DNA of 64,000 nt from Apus apus (lineage: Eukaryota > Chordata > Aves > Apodiformes > Apodidae), in the NCBI RefSeq assembly GCF_020740795.1, contig NC_067299.1, positions 8,664,001 through 8,728,000 on the forward strand, written 5' to 3'. Of the stretch, positions 33,801 to 44,389 are shown piece by piece. The translations under genes were made by a program, and so were the position numbers. Position 1 is the first letter of the stretch, and each line of letters opens with the position of its first letter. The notes beneath the pieces are model-generated. The model ran no database searches. It saw only the letters and a program-made list of their open reading frames with translations, and was not told where the DNA came from.

Positions 33801-34873
33801 CTGTTTTGCAACACTTCGAGTTCCACTCCCTTCTCTGATGGCTCTGAGAGCCAAACTCTGTGGGTGTACAAGAGTCTTTGGCTCTGGAGTTCAGTTCTCA
33901 GCCTCACAGATGTTCCCAGTCTCCATAAAGGCCAAGTAGGAGAGGAGGAAGGCAATCAGTTGGACCACCCCAGAGTCCCTTTCTGTCTGAACTTGCAGTG
34001 GATGTGTTTCTTTAGCATTCTCTCTCCTTTTAAAAATGAACAAAAACAAAGACCAACTCAGGAGCGTTTGCCTAAAATCACACTGCTGTGGCTGGGAGGA
34101 GTCTCTGAATTCCCCAAGTGTGGCATGTCCAGGTTTCCCCAAGTGTGGTCACAGAGTTAAGCTCCCTCAAACAGCCAACTCCTGACAGTCCTACAGCAAT
34201 GTACCAAAACAAGGGCAGTTACCAGGGTACTTGCCTGTAACCTCCTGTCCCAGAACTAGCCATTTCCCTTCGCTCTAAGGAAGAACCCTGGGTTTTTCAG
34301 GCTCAGCTATCCTGGAGTTTGAGTGAGGGGGGAGCTGTGACCACCAGGCTGGTGAGTGAGCAGCTCTGCTGAGCATCAGAGCCAGAACTGCCTGAGGTGG
34401 GTTGAGCTTTGCCTCAGTCCAGTCCTGACTGGTGAGAGAAGAGGCAAATCCTTGTGCCTGGGCAGATCCTCCTGCTGTCTGGGTTTCTCTGTTTGGTCAG
34501 GCTGCTTCTGCTGCTGAGCAGAGGGGCTGAGGCTGCAGTGTCCTCACTGGTGAGACCCCTCTGTCCTTTCAAAGGTTTTCATGCTTCCAGGCAGGCAGGA
34601 CAGGAACATTTCACAGCTCAGTGCACAAGTGTGTCTGCTGCTGGATCTTGCTTTCTGGGTTTTCAAGATGGCACTTTCCTCAGTACGAGTTCCTGTGCAA
34701 CCAGCTGCCTTGCTGGACAGGAGGAGGATGAGAAATAGGAAACACTGGGTGCAAAGTACCAGCCTGAGAACTAACCTGTTGTGTGTCTGAGCCAGGTGAC
34801 TGTGCCCGGGGAGGTGGTGGATGTTGCGTGTGGAGTTGACCACATGGTGAGCATGGTGAAGTCCTTCACCTAG
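18509..34873 (+). CDS. RCC1L: RCC1L (WBSCR16), mitochondrial RCC1-like protein, 11 coding exons
   Basis: Coding exons: 18509?-18842, 20334-20463, 22648-22776, 23619-23685, 24794-24845, 27037-27121, 28102-28283, 30159-30243, 31651-31824, 33143-33228, 34796-34873. Exons 2-11 give 356 codons including TAG. With about 102 clearly in-frame codons in exon 1 the length is near the human 464 residues. The protein is a beta-propeller of RCC1 repeats, seen as recurring motifs such as [55 protein letters not shown] and CGVDHM. Known roles in the family are in mitochondria: assembly of the 16S rRNA pseudouridylation module and mitoribosome, and exchange activity on OPA1 for one isoform. The arginine-rich N-terminal part fits a mitochondrial presequence. 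The odd point is the start: ATG 18509 is one base out of frame with the rest of exon 1 (see findings). Introns 1, 5, 7 and 8 contain CR1 copies. Confidence 0.94.
19105..19918 (+). mobile_element. CR1 LINE fragment in RCC1L intron 1
   Basis: About 810 bases, starting in the end of the reverse-transcriptase frame (remnant readable as [20 protein letters not shown]-like with breaks) and running to the 3' end TGAGATTCTGTGATTCTG. No intact frame. Confidence 0.92.
20334..20463 (+). CDS. RCC1L: RCC1L exon 2
   Basis: Codes [15 protein letters not shown], then [20 protein letters not shown]. It joins exon 1 in phase 0 after the acceptor CCAAG and ends with one base of a Thr codon before GTAAGG. It is the first complete RCC1 repeat and almost identical to human here. 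Confidence 0.94.
21400..21650 (+). mobile_element. CR1 LINE 3' fragment in RCC1L intron 2
   Basis: Contains AAACTGGAAGAGGGGAGATT, GTTGCCCAGGGAGGTTGTGG and the end CCATTCTGTGATTCTG. Confidence 0.92.
22648..22776 (+). CDS. RCC1L: RCC1L exon 3
   Basis: Codes [20 protein letters not shown], then [20 protein letters not shown] and EG. It contains the CGRAHS turn typical of RCC1 repeats. Acceptor CTTAAG, donor GTACAG. Confidence 0.94.
23619..23685 (+). CDS. RCC1L: RCC1L exon 4
   Basis: Codes [20 protein letters not shown], then MY and two bases of Ser. GNNSYGQCG is the next blade motif. Acceptor TTTCAG, donor GTGAGA. Confidence 0.94.
24794..24845 (+). CDS. RCC1L: RCC1L exon 5
   Basis: A 52-base exon coding [18 protein letters not shown]. 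It is short but both splice sites and phases fit (GTCCAG before, GTAAGA after). The human counterpart is ESHRVHRMQDFDGQVVQ. Confidence 0.93.
24870..25828 (+). mobile_element. CR1 LINE fragment in RCC1L intron 5
   Basis: Nearly 1 kb with remnants of the ORF2 end (GATGACATAAAGCTGGGAGG) and the standard 3' end ACCAGTCTGTGATTCTGTAA. It carries several small indels relative to the other copies. It begins only about 25 bases after exon 5. Confidence 0.9.
27037..27121 (+). CDS. RCC1L: RCC1L exon 6
   Basis: Codes [20 protein letters not shown], then GWGADGQT and one base of Gly. It holds the CGQDHSLF and [10 protein letters not shown] motifs. Acceptor GTGCAG, donor GTAGGA. Confidence 0.95.
28102..28283 (+). 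CDS. RCC1L: RCC1L exon 7
   Basis: Codes [20 protein letters not shown], then the [17 protein letters not shown] blade, [14 protein letters not shown] and VTETTQ. Phase 0 at its end before GTCAGC. Strongly conserved. Confidence 0.95.
28655..29112 (+). mobile_element. CR1 LINE 3' fragment in RCC1L intron 7
   Basis: Starts GAGAGCCCAGAGGAGGCCAC and ends CCAGTCTGTGATTCTGTGATTA. It is very similar to the copy at 52320-52883, in the same orientation. Confidence 0.93.
29138..29192 (+). mobile_element. Small CR1 3' end remnant
   Basis: GAGCATGGGGTTGGTCCAGG then AAGTCCCTTCCAATCAACCT resembles the last 55 bases of another CR1 subfamily, directly after the previous copy. Confidence 0.6.
30159..30243 (+). 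CDS. RCC1L: RCC1L exon 8
   Basis: Codes [20 protein letters not shown], then GTGNVVLT and one base of the next codon. The human protein has CAVL where this one has NVVL. Acceptor CTACAG, donor GTGAGT. Confidence 0.94.
30315..30995 (-). mobile_element. CR1 LINE fragment in RCC1L intron 8
   Basis: Minus-strand CR1 lacking its extreme 3' end. It shows CTCCAGGTGAGGCCTCCCC and GCTCATGGTCAGCCTGTTGT, the reverse complement of the ORF2 end. Confidence 0.9.
31651..31824 (+). CDS. RCC1L: RCC1L exon 9
   Basis: Codes [20 protein letters not shown], then [19 protein letters not shown] and [11 protein letters not shown]. Most of this is identical to human. Acceptor ATGCAG, donor GTAAGT. Confidence 0.95.
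33143..33228 (+). CDS. RCC1L: RCC1L exon 10
   Basis: Codes [20 protein letters not shown], then KEDQYFPWR. The acceptor is TATAG after a long T-run; the donor is GTAAGG. Phase 0 at its end. Confidence 0.94.
34796..34873 (+). CDS. RCC1L: RCC1L exon 11 (terminal coding part)
   Basis: Codes [20 protein letters not shown], then VKSFT and TAG at 34871-34873. The human end is CGVDHMVTLAKSFI. Acceptor GAGCCAG. Confidence 0.95.
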   Translation: MTVPGEVVDVACGVDHMVSMVKSFT

Positions 34874-36135
34874 TGATCCTGCTGGGCCTCAGCACTCTGC
34901 TAAGGAGACTTGGTGGGGTAACTTGGTGACAAGCTGCTTGGAAAGGAAGACTCAATCCATGAAGCCAAGCAAGAAGTGACTGAGCAGGGACAGCTATAGC
35001 AGTGCTGGGGCGTGTTGTCATCTCTGATCCTGCCTGGCTGCAGGAAGGATTGTGTTCCCTGAGGAGTGGGAATGCAGGAAGTGCTCTGGCTGCTTCAGAA
35101 CGAGCTTCCAAAGAGTCTGAGGCCCAGCCCACAGCTGGTGAGTCCCTGTGTGTGTAAGGATGAAGAGCATCTCCCTCAGGGAAGGCTGGCACGAGATGAA
35201 GTCTGTAGCAGAGCACAGATTTATGGACACTTTCCTGTCACCAGCTCTGGGATGTCTGTTGGCCTAAGCCAAACTGTTTCTCAAGGGAAAGATTTTTTGG
35301 TTTAAGATAACTTTTTTATGTGGAAGAGAAGTCCTGCTGGCTGTTGGAGTCCAGCACAGCTGCCTTGGCCTCCACCACCAGCCCAGGCTGCTGTTCCCTG
35401 CAGAAGCTGGATGCACAGCCAGTGGTCTGGAGGCAATGGGGTGCTCTTATCCCAGGTGGGGGCAGATTTTCCACATGGACTGGGAGACTGAACACCCCAG
35501 GAACACATTTGTTAAACTGGAAGAGTGAGAACTTGTTTGCAGGGGGCAGTATTACTGATAACTTGAGGACAGCATGGAAAGATGAACCATCGTGCTGTGG
35601 AAGGACAGATGGACAGTGACCACAGCCAGTCCAGCCTGTCCATGGAAGCAGGCTGGAAACACAGCTTCCTCCTTGATACCTGCAGGGTGGGTGCCCAGGC
35701 AGCACTCACTGCTCCTCAAGGAGTTGTCTTCACGTGTTGACCACAAACCACTGCCTTTAATTTTTTGGGGTGTCTCTGCACCCTTTCTGCCTGTAGCTCT
35801 GCTCCCTCATCAATCAGCCAGGCTCTCTGGCCTTGCCTAGCAGGGGATGGATTCTTAACAGGCAAGCAGCAGAGCCTTCTCCTTGGTACCTTCCTAGCAG
35901 AAAAGCTGTGGTGACTGCATTTAGGATCTAGGAACCTGCTGGAGATAGGATGTAACAGCTGTACCTGTAGCAGGCACTCACCACATCTCCCTCTGGGAAA
36001 CTGTCTCCTGGGAAATACTCCAGACATCAGGCAGGCTTGTATCCTCTCTCTCCATGTGGGAATACTTCTGCTGTGTAAATCATTTTGGCAAAATCCAAGC
36101 TCATATGGTTTTAATAAAGTGTTTATAGAAGTCTT
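34874..36135 (+). other. RCC1L: RCC1L 3' UTR
   Basis: About 1.25 kb between the stop and the first canonical AATAAA at 36113-36118. No other coding content was seen. The frames at 35300-36170 have no family resemblance. Confidence 0.65.
36113..36118 (+). promoter_or_regulatory. RCC1L: RCC1L poly(A) signal
   Basis: AATAAA, followed by a T-rich and GT-containing stretch (GTGTTTATAGAAGTC). It is the first canonical signal on this strand after the RCC1L stop. Confidence 0.65.
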
Positions 36136-37316
36136 TATCAGTAGTAATGGGAATATTCTTGAGCTTGACTTCACACATGAGCTCCTCTGCCTTGCACTCT
36201 GCTTTTAGAGGGAAGCATGTTGGTTCCCAGGGATGTGCCAGGAACCCTCTTCTGTCAGCTGAGCCACCTCTGCCTGCAGGACTGGCAGGGCTGTGGGCAG
36301 GCACTGCTTGGCTCCACAGATCAAATCTCTTGTGTAATTACTGAAACTTGGGTGTTAAAACTCTACAGCCATGAAGTCAAGTCTTGAAGGGTTTTGCATA
36401 AAATATAGGAAAGCTGAAACAAAGTTCACAGAAATCAGGTATTTGAGTTGTTACTGGTGGTGGTGGTGGTGGGCTGGGGCAGAACAAGCAGAAAGCTCCC
36501 ATTAAGTTGTGGCAGAATCCACTTTAATTATCTTTTAATTTGTACAACCTTCTGCATGTGACTTGGGCAGCGTGAGCTGCCCAAACATGTCTTGTTGGCC
36601 TCGTGGGAGTAGCTGTGCCCTTCTAACCTGAACACGTGCAGGAAGGCACTGCAGAGAGAAAAGCTGTGGGGAGGAAGGTGCTCCAGGCAGTCCTGGGGCT
36701 CTGGCTGCTCTTGTTCACAAGTGCTGCCTGGTGCCCCGTGGGGCTGGCTGGGCATGAGTGCTGTGTCCTGCCTGCTGGTGCTGCAGTCTGGCTGGGCAAT
36801 ACAGTGCAAGGTGTCTGTGTGCATTAGATGCCAGCAAGGTCTTCAGCCCTAACCTGGGGCTGATTGCAGTGGCTGGGGCTGCTCTTAAACATCTTCAACT
36901 AGAGCAGGGTGCTCCAACACCCTCTCTTGCTAAAGAAGGGGACCTTTGTGGCTACATGTGATTACTCTTCAGGCACTTCTCCCAGCTGCTGTGATTGAGG
37001 AGTTGTGTGCAGACTGCAGCATCAGACAGTGAACAGGAGAAAGAGAGGAGATCTCTGTGATGCAGCAGCTGAGGAGGCCCCTACAGAGCCTCAGTGTCCT
37101 CCAGGTGAGCACAACCACTGGAGATGGTGAAGAATGGACACTGGTGACCTGGCACCAAGAGGAAGGCTCCTGCCACCCCTAAAGGCTTACACTACAAAAT
37201 TGATTCATGGTCCTAAGAGCTGAAGAGGAGCCAGATGTGCCTTCAACCAAAGGCCTGGTCCACGTGACCATGCAGACCACCAGGAAAAGAACACATGGAA
37301 AGAAAAAAGGTCAGAG

Positions 37317-37322
37317 TTTATT
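37317..37322 (-). promoter_or_regulatory. CASTOR2: Alternative distal CASTOR2 poly(A) signal
   Basis: AATAAA on the minus strand, followed on that strand by a T- and GT-rich stretch (37316 down to about 37265). If used, the CASTOR2 3' UTR would be about 11 kb and would end about 1.2 kb from the RCC1L signal. Confidence 0.3.
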
Positions 37323-38185
37323 TTTAACAGCCCTTTCCCATCCTGGGTCTCTCGGCCCTGTCAGCTCTCCCTGGGGGCTGCAGTTTGTGTGAAGGGAGCA
37401 GCTCAGTGTATTTTATCCCCTTGTGGCCAAGGAAATCCCCACACCCCCCCCCAAACCCCTCAGTGCAGACCCTGTGGGGCCATCCTGGATCCAGATGGTC
37501 ACCAACCACGGGGTGCAAATTGGGGAACACAGAGGCAGGGGAGGAGCTGGGCCAGGTGTCTGGAGATTGGTGGGGAGGTGGTTTGTAGATCAGAAAAAAA
37601 GACTGGATAAACACATCCAGGCCTGGCCTTGTGTTACTGCCCTTCCCTGGACTTCTCTGTATCTGGGTAATAAGACAGGTTTTATTTAAAAACAAAAGGA
37701 TCAGAAATAGAACAATATAAACCTTCCCCTTCTGCCACCTGTTCCAGGAGCCACAACCTGAGAGGTTTTCTCTGCCTCCCCATGATGGATGGGCCAGGGC
37801 TGAGCAGGATCCCTGCTGGGGTGAGATGACCCAGCTCATTGCAGGGCTGTGCTGGAGGGCAACGTTGCATCATTTTTTTGTCCTTCAAAGCAGCAAATTA
37901 TCCAGCCCCAAATTTACCTGCATCCCTAATTATACCTGCGGGGGGTGGGGGGGGGGAAGGGTGTGGGTGTACAGGCCGGGGATGCAAATGCTCAAATTAG
38001 AACTAAAATAACCTACTTGATTTGGCATTGATTAGCAAGACTTAATTGCCCTCCAAACACCACCAAGCTGTCAGGTTTGGCTTAAAATAGCCTGAAAGTG
38101 CTTCAGGAGAAGCCACTTGTGCTGAGCTGGGTACAGGCAGAGCTCCAAGCACCTCAGAGCAGGACTCAGCTCAGCAGCCAGGGGA

Positions 38186-38202
38186 TGTGTGTGTGTGTGT
38201 GT
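38186..38202. repeat. GT microsatellite
   Basis: Eight TG units in the RCC1L-CASTOR2 gap. Confidence 0.9.
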
Positions 38203-39385
38203 GGAGGGGTTCCGTGCCCACATTCCCTGCCCATTCCTGCCATGCCAAGGGGCTTCCAGCAATTCCCTGCAGGAAAGGCAGCCCTGGTGAGGCCCCTCAG
38301 CTCCCCCCAGGCATGGGGAGGCTGGGATTAAAACACCTGGAAGCCCCTTCAAAGCCAAGGTTATTTTGGGCATCTGCTCCATTACAGCAAAATCTTTTAG
38401 CTACAGGATCCTTCAAAAAACAAATGAGTCAGAGAACTAATAATCAGCCTGAAGCATTTCAGATACTCCTGAACTATTACTGCTTCCTCATGACTTCAGA
38501 ATCTATTTTTTTTTTGCACTTTTGATTTTTTTGGTGAGGGGCTGGAGCCCCTCCCAGCCCCTCCTGCACAGGCCTGGGCAGCTAAAGTAAGACAATTACT
38601 CCCACTAATAATAAAACCCTCAAACCTCCCAGTTTTGTGCAGGGTCCCAGGGGTCTAAGAGCCAGTTTAAAAGCCTCAATTCTGAGCATTTACTTCAGCC
38701 CCCGGTGCTTTGCAGGGAGCTGCAGCCACTGCAGGGTTGCAGTAGATGTAGAATTAATTTTTTTTAACTGGCTTGACCCCTTGGGGCACCACTGCATGGA
38801 TGCTGCTTTCCAGATTAGCAGTCCCACCCTCAATTCTTAGGTGAATGCCCTTACACTGGACCAGAGAAGTAAGAAATGGGTCACACGCTGCCTAAAAAGA
38901 TACTTTTCTTGACCACAGTTTATGCAGGTGCCTTTAAACAGCCATGATAAATTGTTTTAACTGTGAGGGGGTGATAATACGTATCATTGCAGTCGTTTTT
39001 CTTGCACTCCTCAGCCAGGTTCTGCCCAGAAGTGTGTGGCAGTGGCACTGAAATGGGCTGTGAAGGGACAATTCTCCCTGACCCCTCTGGGGCTGCAGGG
39101 CCAGGGTGGTGCCCCAGCTGGGCCCTCCAGGCTCCTGGGGATGTTGTGTCCTTCTGGGAGCCACGAAAAAGGAAGTTTGGCAAAGGCAGCCTTGTTATTT
39201 TAAGGAACAACTGCTGAGCTTCCCAAGTGGGTGTTCAGAGGCAAAGGGCACTGATGGGACTGACTGAACCCCAGTCTGGCTGCAGGAGTAAACAAGCAGA
39301 GCTCCATCTTGCAGCCAGTGCCCAAGCTCTGCTTTATTTTCATCAGGCTGATCAGTACAAAAGCAGAGAGCTCTTTTTTCACTTT

Positions 39386-39391
39386 TTTATT
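39386..39391 (-). promoter_or_regulatory. CASTOR2: Candidate CASTOR2 poly(A) signal
   Basis: AATAAA on the minus strand within an AT-rich 3'-end-like stretch. Companion hexamers lie at 39440-39445 and 39333-39338. Which one is used cannot be decided from sequence. Confidence 0.45.
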
Positions 39392-39465
39392 CCTTTTTCA
39401 TTTTAATTAACACTTTACAAAGTACAAAATATACGGTCATTTATTTTGGAACATTAGGGTGTTGG

Positions 39466-39512
39466 GTTTTTTTTCTTTTTTTTTTTTTTTTCTTCCCCCC
39501 CACCCCTCCCTA
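39466..39512. repeat. Pyrimidine tract
   Basis: A near-uninterrupted T/C run on + (purine run on the CASTOR2 sense strand), T-rich then C-rich, just inside the proposed CASTOR2 3' end. Confidence 0.85.
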
Positions 39513-41021
39513 CAGTACATAAACCTCAGCTTTGCAGCAGGAGACCAGCAAAGGCAGGAAGCTGGGAAAGCAAAGCAGCCACTTCTCAGCTCCACACTCT
39601 GCCCAGACCTTGATCCCCAGCTGCCCCACGGGCTGACATTCCCCCTCACAGCTGCCATCCCAAATGCCACCAATGCTTTGGTGCCAGCAGCCTTCCCAGG
39701 GCTGTAGCCCAGTGGACAACTCCCCCCTCCCCCCCCCCAGTTGGTTTGTATTAGTCAGGTAATTAAAGGGGGGGAAGAAATAACCTGCATTTTTTGCCCA
39801 CCCAAAGGAAAGGCTCCAGTGGTGTTTCTGCTGAGCAGGGAGGAGGGGCTGCAGGAGGTCAGGGTGCCCAGGGCTGCTCATGTTCCTCAGCCCAACTTCA
39901 GCCAGTTTGGTGGGTGACTGAGGCCAGAAGTGGTGTTTAATGTACAGAGAAAATGATACATCAAATTTTTAAGAAGGTCCTGAATATTTGTGCTTCCTCC
40001 CTGGGCTGCCCAGCACGGCGGGTTGAAGCAGCAGGACAGACCCTGGTTGGAGCTGCAGCCCCTCTGCTCTCCTGGCTGTGGTTAGAAATTTGGGTTGATG
40101 CTACGGCCACCCTGAGCACCAGGGGAAAAATCTGGGCTGCTTCTGAAGTCCCAAAGAAGGGAGAAAGACAGAAATGCTTGGTCTTGTTCAAGCCAGTTGA
40201 GACAAAGTGATGCAGCAGGAACAGCCCTGACCCAGATCACGGTGCCCAACGTGGTGGAGCTACTGGGTCAACCTGCACCGTGGCCCTGCAGGGAGCCAGA
40301 GCTGTTAGCCCAGAGCCACCAAACCAAACACCTGTCCCTAAGCACCGGTGAGGCAATGAGGCTCTCTCCAAATAAACCCTCCTGGGCACCTGGAGCTCAA
40401 GGAGCAGGCTGCAGGGCCACAGCTGGACGTCTGGGTGGGCTGAAGATCTAGAACGTGTTCCCTGGCACCAAGGAGCTCCCCAACAACTGAGCAGCACCAG
40501 GAGCTGCTGGCACTGCTCAATGGTGGGAGCATGTTCACTCATTACAGTCGCTAATTGTAGTGACAACGAGGGGTAAAGGGGCTCCCTGGGGAGTTAATGG
40601 AGAGAGGGAGGGAGCCGGGCTCTTCCAAAGACTGAGTCAGAGCATCCAAAGCTGGATGCTGCCGTGAGTCACTGCCCAAGGGTCTCCTTATCCCCTGCCC
40701 GTCCCCACAGCCATCCAGCCACTGGGGGCAGCAGGATGTGTCCCCTCCCTGGCACTGCCATCCCCAGGACACTGCACAAGCAGCGTGAAGGAGGAGGATG
40801 CAGTGGGAGGAACCACGGCTGCTGTGGTGCTAAAAAACTGGATCACTCCACAACTTGGTGGCTCATGAACCCAAATCCCAGCCCACACACAGGGGAGCAG
40901 CAGCGCTCTTCAGGTAAGTTCAGTGACCTCAAAAATTCTAAAAAATTCCCAAAGCTGGTCTTAAAAATATTTACAAGAAAGAACTACAAGGAAAGGCTGT
41001 GGGCTTCATCTCCTTTGCCCT

Positions 41022-41036
41022 ACACACACACACACC
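41022..41036. repeat. AC microsatellite
   Basis: Seven AC units within the proposed CASTOR2 3' UTR. Confidence 0.85.
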
Positions 41037-43875
41037 CCTCCCCTCCTCCTCCAGCTTCCTCCATGGCAAATGCTCTTCCACTCTTCTCACATACCACAGA
41101 CCCACACAGATGGCTGGTTTTCTTCAGCACAGGGGAACTCCTTCCATATCCCCTTCCAGCCAATGGGAATGGCTCCGTGCAGGCAGCAGGGACGTGGATG
41201 GTGAGGTGGGATCCCATCTGCCAGGATCTCCCATGCGACCTGTCCTCAGAGTTGCCTCTTGCCAACCTGGGCCCAGGGGTCCTTCAGTGTGTCTTGGCAG
41301 GCAAACGGGGCTGAGAAGATTTTTTGGGGTCTGAAGGAGCATTAATGCCCACAGCAGCTATGCCAGAAAGCAGGGTGCTTCCAGCAGCATTCCCAAAAGG
41401 GCCTAGGAATCCAGTACGTAAGCGTTTCAAGTTACAAAAGAGCTGACAGGAATCCTTTGGGAAAAAGAAAACGCTTTTCACTGCGATTGCAGAAAGCTGG
41501 TTTTGAATCCTCAAGAAGCTGAGACAGCAGCAGAAAGCAAGGGGTGCAGGGGGACCCCAAACTGCAACCGGCCTCCAATGGCATCTTCCCAAATGCTCCG
41601 TGCAAGAGATGCTGCCTCTGCCACAGCCAGGAGGGGAGGAAAATAACAAGCAGCCCCCCCCCCCAGAATGAGGGATGGAAGGAGCCCTTTTTTTTGGCAT
41701 GTTCCAGGGGTGGGAGGACACCAGCAACACTGCTGGGTCTGCCTGGGGAGGGACACTCAGCAGCTGGTCATCCCCAGGCAGGGCAGCTCCATGCTCCTGC
41801 CCCGCCTGCCCAGATCCTTCCAAATTTCCATCCTGCCAGATTCCTGCTGGGCAACTCCATCCCTCTCCAATCCAAAATCTACCCACACTTTGTTTAGAAA
41901 CATTCTGCAGAAAGCTAGAAAAGGATGAAGCCCCAGCAAGGCAGAGGAGCCCCAGGAACGCAGCAGCTGGTTTGCGGGGTGCTGGGCTGTGCCAGGCTGG
42001 GGGGACAGGCAGGGCCAGGGGCTTGCAGCTGGGATCAGGTGAGCTCCTTGGCCAGGCCCTTGCCAAAGCCAGGGTGGGCAGTGGCACAGGTAACTTCCGA
42101 GAGGGAAAAGCCACTTTGTGTCATCTGCAATGACACTGAAACATTCGCTCCTAGGCTGTGGGGAATGAGTCATCTCCCCAGCCTAAGGAGAAACGGCTGG
42201 TGCTGGCTAGAGAGAGAGACCAGGAAAGGGCCATCTTGGCTATGCATGTTCCAAAGAGGTATGTTTCTCTGCAACATTCACACTCCAAAATTAGAATATA
42301 CTCTGACACATACTTCATTTATTTCCCCTGCTTCAGACAGGGTCTGTGCTTTGCTCCACGCTCACCAGAGCTGCTCCAGGAGGGGTTGGCAGAGCAGCCC
42401 CCAGAGCACCTCCCGTGTTGCAGAACCCAGTTCTAACCAGAGCTGGTATTTCACCCGAGCTGTGCTTCATGGAGATTAAAGAAAGACTGAGGGATGGAAA
42501 ACAGGGAGGATGAGGAGGCTGAATACAGCAGAATAACTCAAGATTCACAGTCGAGGGCCCCACAGCCCTCGCTGAGGATGTGCAGAGAGTTTCTGCACCA
42601 GCTCGGTGCTGCCAGGGACACTCCTGGCCCTGACACACATGGCCCGTGCAGGGCATGGACAGCCAGCCAGACCTTCTCGTGGGGAGAAGGTATCTAAATC
42701 TGGAGGCAGATCTGCACATCTTGGCCAATGTAAACACACCCCAGCACATGCTATAAAATATAAATACTATTTGGCGAGGGATTATTGGGATTTACTCCCT
42801 AGCAGGTAATAAAAGTTTAATCCAACCCAATATTTGCAGGCAGGACTGGAACAGGTAAGTGAGATGCCTTAAGCTGCTTACTGGAGATTTCCACAATAGC
42901 CATAGTAACAGAGAGAAAAGGAATCCTCATCAGAAAATGATTTCTTGTCCATTGCTGAATGGTGCTGTGGGACACCCTCCTGTGGGAGGTAGCAGCCAAT
43001 GCTCAGGCCTGGGCTGCGTGAAGAATTATCCACAATATATTAGTCCTGCTATTTAAACGTCCCCCAGGGACACACCATGAGACACCAGGTCCCTGTATAG
43101 GGCAGCTGGTGGAACAGGCCAGGAGCTCATGCTTGGGGACAGCAAATCCAGCCCCTGCAAACATGGCAGGTGCCAGCTCAGTCTCTGAGCAGAGCTGCTT
43201 TCTCGCTCTCCTGGGGATCTGCTGAGAGCACCCAGAGCATCAGGAAACAACCAGGTGTCTAAAGACTAAACCACTACCCGGTACCCTCTGCAGCTGCATG
43301 AGCAGGTCTGACACCACCAAGCTTTTGGGTTGATTCATCTGTGGCCAGCAGCATTCCCCCTGGGAATGGGAACACTGAGCCTGGAGTTAAAACTCCACGT
43401 GGGCACAGCAGCTTGATGTTCATATGACAAATGCTCTTTCCAAGTGTTAATACTAATGTCACCTGCTGCAGGTGCCATGATCCAGTCAAACCCAAATCCT
43501 TCCATCAAGGCCTTCCCATGCAAGAGAGATTGATACACATCACCTAAAGCACATGATTTCAGGAACTATCCACTACACCCCAAGCAGCAGGAGGCTGCAC
43601 ACACCCACGCCAGGATGCATTTGTGGGGCAGACAGAAAACCTGAAAGCACCCAAAGGTCAGGAGCCAGGCAGCACTCCCACCATGTTTGGTGAACCATAA
43701 CTGAGATATCAAGCTAGGGGATGTTTTGGGTAAGAAATTTTTCCCACCTGGACCCTAACAAACAGCACTCCTGGTCAGCAGGAAGATCTGATGATGAGAT
43801 GCAAAGACCACACACTTCCATGGTGGAGCTCAAACAGCCTCTCCTACTTTTAGCAGGAAAAGATCCTCCAACATT

Positions 43876-43945
43876 TCATAGAATCATAGAATATGCTGTG
43901 TTGGAAGGGACCAACCAGGATCATCAAGTCCACCTCCTTTCCCTG
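43876..43945 (-). mobile_element. CR1 3' end remnant in CASTOR2 3' UTR
   Basis: CATAGAATCATAGAATATG and TTGGAAGGGACCAACCAGGA are the reverse complement of a CR1 3' tail with its ATTCTATG repeats. Confidence 0.85.
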
Positions 43946-44376
43946 ATTTAAGCTCCTCAAAGACCAACAAATGTGAGTTTCCCCATAAATACCAAAGCTC
44001 TGTGTTAGCCATGGGTTGCCATCTGGCCACCAAGCCACCAGCAGCCACATCCACCTAAAGAACCCATCTCTGGAAGACCTGAGCCCTGCACGGGCGTGTG
44101 GCAGCCAGGAAATCTTGCACCCACAGAGAGGACACTGGGGAAGGCCACCACAAACTGGCTCCAGAGAAGATGTGGTGACAGGCCCAGGCTACCCTGAAGA
44201 CCTCATGGGTTGGGCAGATGCTGCCTGGGCCAGGAGAAGGTGGGTGCCAAACCCACTGGCTCAGTGCCTGCCCCAGCTGGAAGCCCCATCACAAACTCCC
44301 CAGCCAGGGTCTGGGTGGGCACTTCACTACCAAACCCTCACTACTTGTGTGCTGAAGCAATTCAGGGCAGTAACTA

Positions 44377-44389
44377 ATATATATATATA
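44377..44389. repeat. TA microsatellite
   Basis: About six TA units within the proposed CASTOR2 3' UTR. AC-rich DNA follows at 44570-44785, including an ACAC run at 44769-44782. Confidence 0.8.

Larger units (their letters stand above)
36136..39369. other. Region between the convergent RCC1L and CASTOR2 ends
   Basis: No gene recognised. It contains a short TGG run (36453-36471), a G-run (about 37939-37960), a GT microsatellite (38186-38202), and a minus-strand AATAAA at 37317-37322 that could be an alternative CASTOR2 end. The open frames here look like chance. Confidence 0.5.

Noticed and set aside
41284-42114. 276-codon minus-strand frame inside the proposed CASTOR2 3' UTR
   Set aside because: It is the longest frame outside repeats and on the CASTOR2 strand, but it has no domain I recognise, low-complexity composition and a C/G run inside it. 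It is downstream of a complete coding sequence, so I judge it chance.
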